Assembly (NCBI GenBank): GCA_021773395.1
Contig: JAJFKB010000002.1
Location: 248,001-312,000 of the forward strand
DNA: 64,000 nt
Reading direction: 5' to 3'
Source: Gammaproteobacteria bacterium
Lineage (GTDB): Bacteria > Pseudomonadota > Gammaproteobacteria > Pseudomonadales > IMCC2047
Part shown: positions 1 to 7,218 of the stretch, one piece after another
Layout: each line of letters begins with the position of its first letter
Position numbering within the stretch: position 1 is the first letter of the stretch
Notes under the pieces: generated by a model
Seen by the model: the letters and a program-made list of their open reading frames with translations, nothing else
What the model was told of the DNA's origin: nothing
Database searches by the model: none
Program-made: the position numbers and the translations under genes

Positions 1-1031
1 TTATTTCTCATCCGATCCTGCACGTACTCTTTGGGTTGGTCCGGAAGACGCGAAAACACCAGTTGCTTTTCGATAAACTCACTGTTCAGTTTCTTCAACG
101 GTCCAAAATAGGGAAGTTCTCCCGGTGTCCTGGCACCGAAATAGAGTTTCAATTTTCCAGAGGCCTTGTACATATGCCGGCGTCGATATTCCGTCATCGC
201 CCTGAAAGGAGCCGCACCGGTTCCCGTACACACCATAATAATGTTGGCCGTGGCGTGATTCGGCATCAGGAAAGTCGCGCCAAAGGGACCGGTCACTTTG
301 ACCTCATCATCCTTTTTCAGGTCACAGACATAATTGGACGCAACGCCATGTTGGGTTTCGCCGCTTTCTTCATAAACCACGCGTTTAACCGTCAGCGATG
401 CATTATTATGCCCGGGACGCTCACCATCTCTCGGGCTCGCAATTGAGTAAAGTCGCATGAGGTGCGGCTTACCCTTTTCATCAACGCCCGGTGGGATTAT
501 CCCGATACTCTGCCCTTCCAAAACCGGAAATGTCTTGGAATCAAAATCGAGTACAATATGGTGGATATCGGACTCCACATCATCGTCGGTGATACGGTAG
601 TTGCCCGCCACGCGTGCAATAAGCGGACGCTCACGATTGTAGATATTGATATAAGGGTGCGCTGCAGAAAAGGGAGGTATAACCTTACCACTTTCCCCTG
701 TATGAGCCACTTCCAGAATTGCATTGGCTTCATCCTCACTCGCCTCTTGGACGGTGTCCTCCACCTCGTCTTCATCAATACCTAGCTCCTCTGGAAGCTC
801 TTCCCAGGAGAACTGCTCCTCCAGCGTATAGGGCTTATGTACAATCCGCCAATTATCTATCGCCCCGGTAGGACAGGGCGTTATGCAATCCAGACAAGCC
901 TTACAGATTTCAACATCAACCACGTAGTTTTCGCTATCGTGGGTAATGGCATCAATAGGGCAGGTTTCTTCACAGGTATTACAGCGAATGCATATTTCCG
1001 GATCGATAAGATGCTGACGTATTGCGCTCAT
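1..1031 (-). CDS. boxA: Benzoyl-CoA 2,3-epoxidase reductase component BoxA (3' end cut by window edge)
   Basis: This is the electron-transfer component that passes NADPH electrons through FAD and two iron-sulfur clusters to the oxygenase BoxB. Translating the minus strand from the ATG at 1031 gives an N-terminal 2x[4Fe-4S] ferredoxin domain with the motifs [12 protein letters not shown] and [12 protein letters not shown] within the first 60 residues. A ferredoxin-NADP reductase domain follows, with a flavin motif RLYSIASPR and a nucleotide motif GTGAAPFRA. The reading frame is still open at base 1, so the C-terminus lies outside the window. It is last in the visible boxC-boxB-boxA order and is separated from boxB by 146 bases containing an inverted repeat. 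The ribosome-binding site is weak. The family assignment is firm because of the fused ferredoxin-FNR layout and the boxB and boxC neighbours. Confidence 0.95.
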   Translation of the reverse strand, partial: MSAIRQHLIDPEICIRCNTCEETCPIDAITHDSENYVVDVEICKACLDCITPCPTGAIDNWRIVHKPYTLEEQFSWEELPEELGIDEDEVEDTVQEASEDEANAILEVAHTGESGKVIPPFSAAHPYINIYNRERPLIARVAGNYRITDDDVESDIHHIVLDFDSKTFPVLEGQSIGIIPPGVDEKGKPHLMRLYSIASPRDGERPGHNNASLTVKRVVYEESGETQHGVASNYVCDLKKDDEVKVTGPFGATFLMPNHATANIIMVCTGTGAAPFRAMTEYRRRHMYKASGKLKLYFGARTPGELPYFGPLKKLNSEFIEKQLVFSRLPDQPKEYVQDRMRN

Positions 1032-1089
1032 AAAAATTCTTCACTTTTGTTTTATTAAACCTTTTTAATACTGCTTTCCCGGTTGGGTA

Positions 1090-1134
1090 ACTCTCTGGAG
1101 CAGATTCATTCAAACTCATGCTACCCCAGAGAGT
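1090..1134. repeat. Intercistronic inverted repeat between boxB and boxA
   Basis: ACTCTCTGG at 1090-1098 is matched exactly by its reverse complement CCAGAGAGT at 1126-1134, with a 27-base loop. It lies in the 146-base gap between boxB and boxA. No T-run follows on the coding (minus) strand, so it looks more like an mRNA processing or stabilising hairpin, or a partial attenuator, than a full terminator. Its function is inferred. Confidence 0.5.
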
Positions 1135-1177
1135 GTACCAAATTGGCTAAGCTAACCAATAGCCAGAACCATTAGAT

Positions 1178-2641
1178 TTAGTTAATTTTGACATACTCAA
1201 ATTCACCCGTCTGGTTGTTAATCCCAATTCTGGGCTCAGCAATCCAGCCAGCATATTTTCCAACTTCTGTACAGGGCTCCATCAAAGACTGAATATAATC
1301 TCCATCGGCGTCAGAACAGAGCCACTCTTCCTTTTTGGAATTCCATTCATCTTCACTGACGATTTCACCGTCAATGGTGACATATACCGATTCAAACTCA
1401 CCAATTTTCCGGTTAAAAGCCTTATGCGGCTGAGTAATCTCGAAATCAATACCCGCTTTGCTAATCGTTTTATTCCAGCGATTGATGCCACCCTGACAAT
1501 CCTTAATATAATCATCCAGCAGACGTGCATTAATGGCGCTTAAGGCAGGCACATCCTCTTCAACAAATTTTCCATCAGCTACACGTGTTACCGTATAGGT
1601 ATCATTGAGCAACTGGTGGTCATCGTCGATTTTGGTTTCAGCGAAACGCCCTTTTATGCCCGCATTAAAGGAGTTTGCAGCATTAGTGGAGACTTCCGCA
1701 CCAAAAAGATCCCGTGTCACAGAAGTGTGAAAATTCACTTTTTTCTGCAACGTCGGCAGATCAATGACACCCAGTGCGCGCACCGCTTCTATCTCATAAG
1801 GATCAGTGATATTCGCCTCATTCATTGCATCGCAGGTACGTTGAATTACTCGACCAACGCCGGTCTCACCGACAAACATATGATGCGCTTCTTCGGTCAG
1901 CATAAATCGGCAGCTGCGTGACAGTGGGTCGAAACCTGATTGTGCCAGAGACTCCAACTGCATCTTACCATCGCGATCCGTAAAATATGTAAACATGAAG
2001 AAGGACAGCCAATCGGGCGTTTCCTCGTTAAAAGCACCCAGAATCCTTGGCTTATCTTCATCGGCAGAACGTCTTTCCAATAATCCTTCAGCCTCTTCAC
2101 GACCATCGCGGCCAAAATATTTCACCAGCAGATAAACCATAGCCCACAAATGACGACCTTCCTCGACATTCACCTGGAACAGGTTACGCATATCATAAAG
2201 CGAAGGCGCTGTTTTACTCAGGTAACGTTGCTGCTCAACTGAGGCAGGCTCAGTATCTCCCTGCACCACAATCAGGCGACGCAACAGAGCTCGGTATTCA
2301 CCGGGCACTTCCTGCCAGGCCGGTTCACCCTTGTGCTTGCCAAAAGGAATGGTGCGCCCTTCTTCCTTGGGTGCCAAGAGAATACCCCAGCGGTATTCAG
2401 GCATTTTTACGTGGCCAAACTTCGCCCAGCCTTTGGGATCAACACCCACCGCTGTCCGCAGATACACTTCATAATTTTGCGTATGATCCGGGCCTGCTTC
2501 GTTCCACCAATCCAGATATTTCGGCTGCCAGCTTTCCAGTGCTTTCTTAAGCCGTGCATCACTAGCCAGATCCACGTTATTTGGAATCAGCTCGTCGTAG
2601 TTCACTTCAACAATTGCATCATTACTTGTCTGTTCAGTCAT
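1178..2641 (-). CDS. boxB: Benzoyl-CoA 2,3-epoxidase oxygenase component BoxB
   Basis: This is the di-iron oxygenase that converts benzoyl-CoA, O2 and electrons from BoxA into 2,3-epoxybenzoyl-CoA in the cytoplasm. The 487-residue product has the length expected of BoxB. A ferritin-like iron-binding segment is visible around residues 245-265 (LTEEAHHMFVGETGVGRVIQ), with the Glu-x-x-His pattern of carboxylate-bridged di-iron enzymes. The ATG at 2641 follows GAGGGGATTTG on the minus strand, a good ribosome-binding site. The boxC stop is only 17 bases upstream, which supports one transcript for boxC-boxB-boxA. The assignment is strong from sequence character and operon context. Confidence 0.96.
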   Translation of the reverse strand: MTEQTSNDAIVEVNYDELIPNNVDLASDARLKKALESWQPKYLDWWNEAGPDHTQNYEVYLRTAVGVDPKGWAKFGHVKMPEYRWGILLAPKEEGRTIPFGKHKGEPAWQEVPGEYRALLRRLIVVQGDTEPASVEQQRYLSKTAPSLYDMRNLFQVNVEEGRHLWAMVYLLVKYFGRDGREEAEGLLERRSADEDKPRILGAFNEETPDWLSFFMFTYFTDRDGKMQLESLAQSGFDPLSRSCRFMLTEEAHHMFVGETGVGRVIQRTCDAMNEANITDPYEIEAVRALGVIDLPTLQKKVNFHTSVTRDLFGAEVSTNAANSFNAGIKGRFAETKIDDDHQLLNDTYTVTRVADGKFVEEDVPALSAINARLLDDYIKDCQGGINRWNKTISKAGIDFEITQPHKAFNRKIGEFESVYVTIDGEIVSEDEWNSKKEEWLCSDADGDYIQSLMEPCTEVGKYAGWIAEPRIGINNQTGEFEYVKIN

Positions 2642-2658
2642 TTTTCAAATCCCCTCTG

Positions 2659-4308
2659 TTAAACTCGTTTCAAATCATATTCAGGACGGCCACCCGTACC
2701 ATACAGTTGCAGCGCACCGGTCTGCCCTACTGCATTGGGTCGCTGGAAGATCCAGTTTTGCCACGCGGTTAATCGCCCAAAAATCTTGGTTTCCATCGTT
2801 TCCGGACCGGCAAAGCGAAGGTTGGCCTCCATCCCGGTCAAACAATCTGGCGAAAAGCTGGCTCGCTCCTCGATCATCATTCGGGTTTCTTCATCCCAAT
2901 CAATGAAATCCAGGCTGTAGGTCAACAAGCCCAATTCATAAGCCGCATCAGCATCCAGTTCTTGATCAAGGCTTTCTTTTGCTACGCCTACAGAGTCAGG
3001 CTCCCCGAGAAAACGTGTTTCCAACCGAGTGATACCATTTGACATCGGGTATGGTCCAAAGTTGGACTGGGTCAATCGAATGGTGGGTGCCGGACGATCA
3101 TCATTCTCAAATTGGCCTTCGAGCATGTAGCTGCGATCTACTGCAAACAACAGCTCAGCCAATACGCCCACAAAACAGCTTCCTGGTTCGACAAAGGCCA
3201 GCAACGTACGTGATGTAACATCAATACGTTTTAGTGTGCGACGCCAGTAGAGTGATATTTCCCGCATTAACCAGTTATCCTGATGTTCCGCTAGAAACGC
3301 ATCATAGCTGGCTACCAGATCAGAATCCCCTTCCGTTTTGAATACCAGGGTACCGATTTCCAGTTCATTTAATCGCAGATGCAGTATCGCCGCATCCAGC
3401 TCACGGCAAAGTGCCAACGACCAAAACTCCGTACCTTGCGCTGTAGCTTCATCCAATGACCCAGGAACGGGTGCGTCAGGACCACGCAGCGTTATTGTCG
3501 CCAGACGATTGGCGCGATCAAATGCCACGCTCACATGCTTATAGATTAGCGCATCATCGGTGATCTCAACTTGTATGGGCGTTAATTCTACGCCCTTGGC
3601 ATTCTCGGGACGGTCCGATTTTGCGGCTATCTCAAGCGCTCTATCCTGCACCGCCTGCTTAAACTTGGAGCCTGGCAGCACTTCGTCAACCAAACGCCAC
3701 TCAACCGCGCGCTTGCCTCGCACACCCTCCTCTACTGTGCAAAACACGTCAGCCAAATCACGACGAACTTTGCGCTTATCTACCAATCGTGTCAGCCCGC
3801 CAGTTCCCGGCAAAACTGCCAGCAAAGGAACCTCAGGTAGTGAAACAGCCGAGTAGCCATCATCGGCCATCATAATGTAGTCGGTCGCCAGCGCCAGTTC
3901 GTAACCACCCCCGGCGGCTGTACCACTCACAGCACAGATATAACGCTGCTGGGAATTTTCACTGGCATCTTCAATCGAATTACGTGTTTCATTGGTAAAT
4001 TTACAGAAATTCACTTTATGAGCATGAGCCGCGCCGCCAAGCATACGAATGTTGGCGCCCGCACAGAATACCTTTTCCTTAGCTGAGTCCATCACCACTG
4101 AGCGCACTTCCGGATGCTCAAACCGCAATCGTTGAATGGCATCATAGAGCTCAATATCTACCCCTAGATCATAAGAGTTCAACTTCAACTCATATCCGTC
4201 AAACAGGGTCTGTGAAGCATCTACATCCATAGTCAGGTGTGCAACTGGGCCGTCAAAAGTCAGCTTCCAATGCTTGTACTGCTCAGGACTGGTTTGAAAA
4301 TTGATCAT
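2659..4308 (-). CDS. boxC: 2,3-epoxybenzoyl-CoA dihydrolase BoxC
   Basis: BoxC opens the ring of 2,3-epoxybenzoyl-CoA with two waters, giving 3,4-dehydroadipyl-CoA semialdehyde and formate. The protein has a crotonase (enoyl-CoA hydratase) domain in the first half, with the oxyanion-hole segments VFCAGANIRML and VSGTAAGGGYELALATDY. A BoxC-specific C-terminal half of similar size follows. I chose the ATG at 4308 (MINFQTSPEQY, 549 residues) because AAGGGG stands about 9 bases upstream. A 10-residue longer reading from 4338 would run through that ribosome-binding site. It is the first gene of boxCBA and diverges from the DUF4863 and boxR pair across a gap holding candidate operators. Confidence 0.96.
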   Translation of the reverse strand: MINFQTSPEQYKHWKLTFDGPVAHLTMDVDASQTLFDGYELKLNSYDLGVDIELYDAIQRLRFEHPEVRSVVMDSAKEKVFCAGANIRMLGGAAHAHKVNFCKFTNETRNSIEDASENSQQRYICAVSGTAAGGGYELALATDYIMMADDGYSAVSLPEVPLLAVLPGTGGLTRLVDKRKVRRDLADVFCTVEEGVRGKRAVEWRLVDEVLPGSKFKQAVQDRALEIAAKSDRPENAKGVELTPIQVEITDDALIYKHVSVAFDRANRLATITLRGPDAPVPGSLDEATAQGTEFWSLALCRELDAAILHLRLNELEIGTLVFKTEGDSDLVASYDAFLAEHQDNWLMREISLYWRRTLKRIDVTSRTLLAFVEPGSCFVGVLAELLFAVDRSYMLEGQFENDDRPAPTIRLTQSNFGPYPMSNGITRLETRFLGEPDSVGVAKESLDQELDADAAYELGLLTYSLDFIDWDEETRMMIEERASFSPDCLTGMEANLRFAGPETMETKIFGRLTAWQNWIFQRPNAVGQTGALQLYGTGGRPEYDLKRV

Positions 4309-4386
4309 ACTGTAAATCCCCTTAGTCTGTGGCGACACTCAATTTATTCCGCCGTTTGTATCAATGAGTAGGTTATTCTACGAAAC

Positions 4387-4431
4387 TGCATAATACTGCA
4401 CTTACAAATCAATTAACGCATTATATTACAT
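4387..4431. promoter_or_regulatory. Candidate BoxR operator cluster upstream of boxC
   Basis: TGCATAATACTGCA (4387-4400) is a near-palindrome with TGCA half-sites. GCATTATATTACAT (4418-4431) recurs exactly at 4882-4895. The cluster lies 79-123 bases upstream of the boxC start. BzdR/BoxR-type regulators are reported to recognise TGCA-containing operators, so BoxR binding is a reasonable inference and is not shown by the sequence alone. Confidence 0.45.
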
Positions 4432-4568
4432 TATTGATCCATGTCAAGTGCCACGCATTCTGTTTATGGTAGCTTTATCACTTTTTTTATTCTTGGGAGA
4501 TACTTGATCGCTTGTCTGCTCCCCTTAACATTAATCAAGTCCAGTTCAGCCAAAAATCGCCCGGCTAA

Positions 4569-4604
4569 AATCAACCCCGCAATCAACCCCGCAATCAACC
4601 CCGC
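4569..4604. repeat. Three exact 12-bp tandem repeats (AATCAACCCCGC)
   Basis: Three consecutive exact copies of AATCAACCCCGC lie in the middle of the boxC/DUF4863 divergent region. The exactness suggests recent slippage. No function is evident; it could set the spacing between the two promoter regions. Confidence 0.85.
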
Positions 4605-4881
4605 TGAGCGCTAACGGTGTGATATTCTAACAACGTGATATTAGAGTATCGACGCTAATCCACTCCAGTCTACGCCTGTCAAACAGCTATTCCAAACCTG
4701 TATTGCTACGTGTAAATCCCTCGCAATGAATGTAACCGTCAATCAGCCCGACAAACGATCCGTAAATTGCTCTTCCCCGCTTCTCTAATCCGTATTAAAG
4801 ACATTTAACCTTCAGGCCAGGACACCTGCCAATTCGCTATCCGGTTTTAAATTGAAGGCAGATTGTAGTCTATTTAAAAAT

Positions 4882-4895
4882 GCATTATATTACAT
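4882..4895. promoter_or_regulatory. Second copy of GCATTATATTACAT, near the DUF4863 gene
   Basis: This exact 14-base match to 4418-4431, in the same orientation, lies about 130 bases upstream of the DUF4863 start. Presence at both ends of the divergent region is what a shared operator for BoxR would look like. Binding is inferred. Confidence 0.45.
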
Positions 4896-5026
4896 CGAAA
4901 ATAAGAACGATGCTCCGTCGCCCAATTGCCAGACGGCTGTATACGAAATGCCCCGGACAATCTGAGGTGGACGTTGAGTACAATGACACACCCCATTTAC
5001 AGTAACAGGAAAGAGGTTTCGCCAAC

Positions 5027-5506
5027 GTGAATGATTTCTCTATATCTGAATTTCAAACACTCGTACAAAAAGTCACAGCGCTCATTAAAGATAAGCCACT
5101 CGACAACAGCCTGGAAAATGAACTAAACAGCACTTTCCCTGCAGACAGCGAACTGTTTAAAGCCATAGAAACAGCTTGTCACGAGGGTATCCGCGCAGGC
5201 GAAATGTGTCAGTTTGAAGGTGGCGGCATCAAATACGGGCGTGTTATTAAGCCCACACCCGAACTACAGGGTTGCAGCATCGACCTGGTAGAGATGACCG
5301 ATATTAAAGGCCCTCACCACCGACATCCCATGGGTGAAATCGATATGATCATGCCCCAGGATGCTGACGCAAAATTCGACAATAGAGGCGCCGGCTGGCT
5401 GGTTTATGGTCCTGACAGCTCTCATAGCCCCACCGTAACACATGGAAAAGCACTGGTTTTATATCTGTTGCCAGAAGGAGCAATTGAATTTACCAGGCGC
5501 AGCTAG
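5027..5506 (+). CDS. DUF4863 family protein of the box cluster
   Basis: The 159-residue product matches my recollection of the DUF4863 family, whose characterised relative is 4-hydroxylaminobenzoate lyase. The C-terminal half looks cupin-like, with a His-rich segment GPHHRHPMGEIDMIMP and a conserved GAGWLVYGPDSSHSPTV, which could bind a metal. I chose the GTG at 5027 because AGGAAAGAGG stands about 8 bases upstream. It precedes boxR by 48 bases and probably shares its transcript. Proteins of this family recur beside box genes, so a role in aerobic benzoyl-CoA metabolism is likely. The reaction here is unknown; lyase activity on a hydroxylaminobenzoate is only one option. Confidence 0.8.
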   Translation: MNDFSISEFQTLVQKVTALIKDKPLDNSLENELNSTFPADSELFKAIETACHEGIRAGEMCQFEGGGIKYGRVIKPTPELQGCSIDLVEMTDIKGPHHRHPMGEIDMIMPQDADAKFDNRGAGWLVYGPDSSHSPTVTHGKALVLYLLPEGAIEFTRRS

Positions 5507-5554
5507 CAGTCATGTATTCAACCATTATAAAAAAATAAACTGGCATTCTGTGCA

Positions 5555-6439
5555 ATGGATACAAATCAGCAGTTTCTTCAGCGCGTCGGGGATAAGGTAA
5601 GAAGCTACCGCGCGCGCAGAGGCATGACCAGAAAAATACTGGCGCACGACTCATTGGTCTCCGAACGCTATCTGGCGGACCTCGAGCAGGGAAAAGGCAA
5701 TATTTCAATCAGCCTGTTACGCCAGGTCGCCAATTCGCTGGGCGCAGATGTATCAGAACTGGTCAGCACTAAACCCGAACAAAGCCCTGAATTATCGCTA
5801 ATTATGCAGTTCTTGAGTGAGCTAACCAACGATGAACAGCAAAAAGCACTGGGAATGCTCTATAACCAGTTCTCTCGACAAGGCAACATACACCGAAGAA
5901 TTGCCCTGATCGGATTACGTGGCGCGGGAAAAACCTCGCTGGGAACTCTTTTAGAGAAGAATTTTGACCTTCCGTTTATCCGGCTGGCGGATCAAATTGA
6001 GAAACTTGCTGGCATGAGTATTTCGGAAGTATTTTCCCTGTCCGGACAGTCCGGGTACCAGCGACTAGAAGAAAAAGCACTCATGTCTTCGCTTAATGAA
6101 TATCAGCGTTGTTGTCTTGAAACCGGCGGCAGTATTGTTTCCGAACCCAAAACACTTAATCTGCTATTAACCAACTGCTTCGTTATCTGGGTAAAAGCAA
6201 CCCCGGAAGAACACATGCAGCGCGTCATTGATCAGGGTGATCTTAGGCCCATGGCAGATAATAAGGAAGCAATGCATGATCTACAGCAGATTCTGATCGA
6301 ACGCAGCCCTTTTTATGAAAAGGCTGATGCGGTACTCGACACCTCCGGTAAAAGCGTTGACGAATCTTTTCAGGAACTGACACAATTACTTCGAGAAAGC
6401 ACTTCAATACTACAAAGTAATCGTTCCGTTGAACCATAG
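5555..6439 (+). CDS. boxR: BoxR-type transcriptional regulator (HTH plus shikimate-kinase-like domain)
   Basis: This regulator of benzoyl-CoA pathway genes has the BzdR/BoxR layout. An XRE-type helix-turn-helix lies at about residues 10-70 (RGMTRKILAHDSLVSERYLADLEQG), followed by a linker and a shikimate-kinase-like domain from about residue 110 with an intact P-loop GLRGAGKTSLG. In the family the kinase-like domain senses benzoyl-CoA rather than phosphorylating shikimate. The 294-residue length is typical. No strong ribosome-binding site precedes the ATG at 5555, which would fit translation at a lower level than its upstream neighbour. It is likely to control the divergent boxCBA operon through sites in 4309-5026. 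Confidence 0.92.
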   Translation: MDTNQQFLQRVGDKVRSYRARRGMTRKILAHDSLVSERYLADLEQGKGNISISLLRQVANSLGADVSELVSTKPEQSPELSLIMQFLSELTNDEQQKALGMLYNQFSRQGNIHRRIALIGLRGAGKTSLGTLLEKNFDLPFIRLADQIEKLAGMSISEVFSLSGQSGYQRLEEKALMSSLNEYQRCCLETGGSIVSEPKTLNLLLTNCFVIWVKATPEEHMQRVIDQGDLRPMADNKEAMHDLQQILIERSPFYEKADAVLDTSGKSVDESFQELTQLLRESTSILQSNRSVEP

Positions 6440-6485
6440 TGATTTTTACTAAAATTTACGGAAAACACTGCGGGCGAACTTAATA

Positions 6486-7151
6486 ATGTGCGGACGCTAC
6501 AACTTAACTGATAGCCCGATGGTTCAGGCCTTGCTGGATATACTGGGCATAGACATAGGCCCCTTACCTGCTCGCTTCAATATTTGCCCTACGGAGCACT
6601 CTCCGGTCATTTGTCGCCAACTAGGCCAGACATTAATGCTGAATATGCGCTGGTGGCTTGTGCCCAGCTGGTCAAGCGGGCCAACCAATGACTATGCCAT
6701 GTTTAACGCTCGCGCCGAAAGCCTGCTCCAAAGCAAAGCCTATGCTCTTCCTTTTAAAAAACAGCGCTGCATTATTCCTGCCACTTCATTTATTGAGTGG
6801 CAAAAAACCGATGAGGGAAAATTACCACGCCTGATTCAACCCAAAAAAGGAGTATTTGCGTTTGCCGGTATTTGGGATTACTGGAAACCAGATTCCATAT
6901 ACTCTTTCAGCATTATCACCACAGAAGCAACCTCCGAATTCAGACACATTCACTCTCGGATGCCCGTCATGCTAAAAGAATCGGAATTAGCAGCTTGGTT
7001 AAACCTGGAAACGGATATTTATAAACTGCTCCCCTGCCTTGAACCACGATTGACCGCGCCCATAGATATTTTCCCTATCGAAAAATCAATCAATAACGTC
7101 AATTATAAAGAGACGCCCAGAGTGATAGGGCAAGGGAAAATAATTCCTTGA
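6486..7151 (+). CDS. SRAP domain protein (SOS response-associated, YedK/HMCES family)
   Basis: Members of this family form a thiazolidine crosslink with abasic sites in single-stranded DNA through the Cys exposed after removal of Met1. The product begins MCGRYN, giving the catalytic Cys2. It also has the NARAES motif (about residue 76), the FIEWQ glutamate (about 111) and the HSRMPVM histidine (about 163). At 221 residues it has the family's normal length. It follows boxR by 46 bases on the same strand, but a link with aromatic catabolism is not expected. It converges with the TonB receptor downstream. Confidence 0.93.
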   Translation: MCGRYNLTDSPMVQALLDILGIDIGPLPARFNICPTEHSPVICRQLGQTLMLNMRWWLVPSWSSGPTNDYAMFNARAESLLQSKAYALPFKKQRCIIPATSFIEWQKTDEGKLPRLIQPKKGVFAFAGIWDYWKPDSIYSFSIITTEATSEFRHIHSRMPVMLKESELAAWLNLETDIYKLLPCLEPRLTAPIDIFPIEKSINNVNYKETPRVIGQGKIIP

Positions 7152-7182
7152 ACTCATATCCCTCTCAGCTCAATCAGCAGAC

Positions 7183-7197
7183 GGCGGGATTGCCGCC
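7183..7197. terminator. Possible stem-loop between convergent genes
   Basis: GGCGG (7183-7187) and CCGCC (7193-7197) enclose a 5-base loop, with a further GCAG/CTGC pairing across a bulge. It lies between the ends of the SRAP gene and the TonB receptor gene. There is no clear T-run, so it is at best a weak terminator. Confidence 0.35.
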
Positions 7198-7218
7198 TGC
7201 CGGCTTGGCTAATTTCCG

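Larger units (their letters stand above)
4309..5026. other. Divergent control region between boxC and the DUF4863 gene
   Basis: This 718-base AT-rich gap has no credible gene. It holds a TGCA-containing near-palindrome, two exact copies of a 14-base motif (one near each divergent gene), and a triple 12-base tandem repeat, each listed separately. Promoters for boxCBA (minus) and the DUF4863-boxR pair (plus) must lie here, but I could not place -35 and -10 boxes with confidence. Confidence 0.7.
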
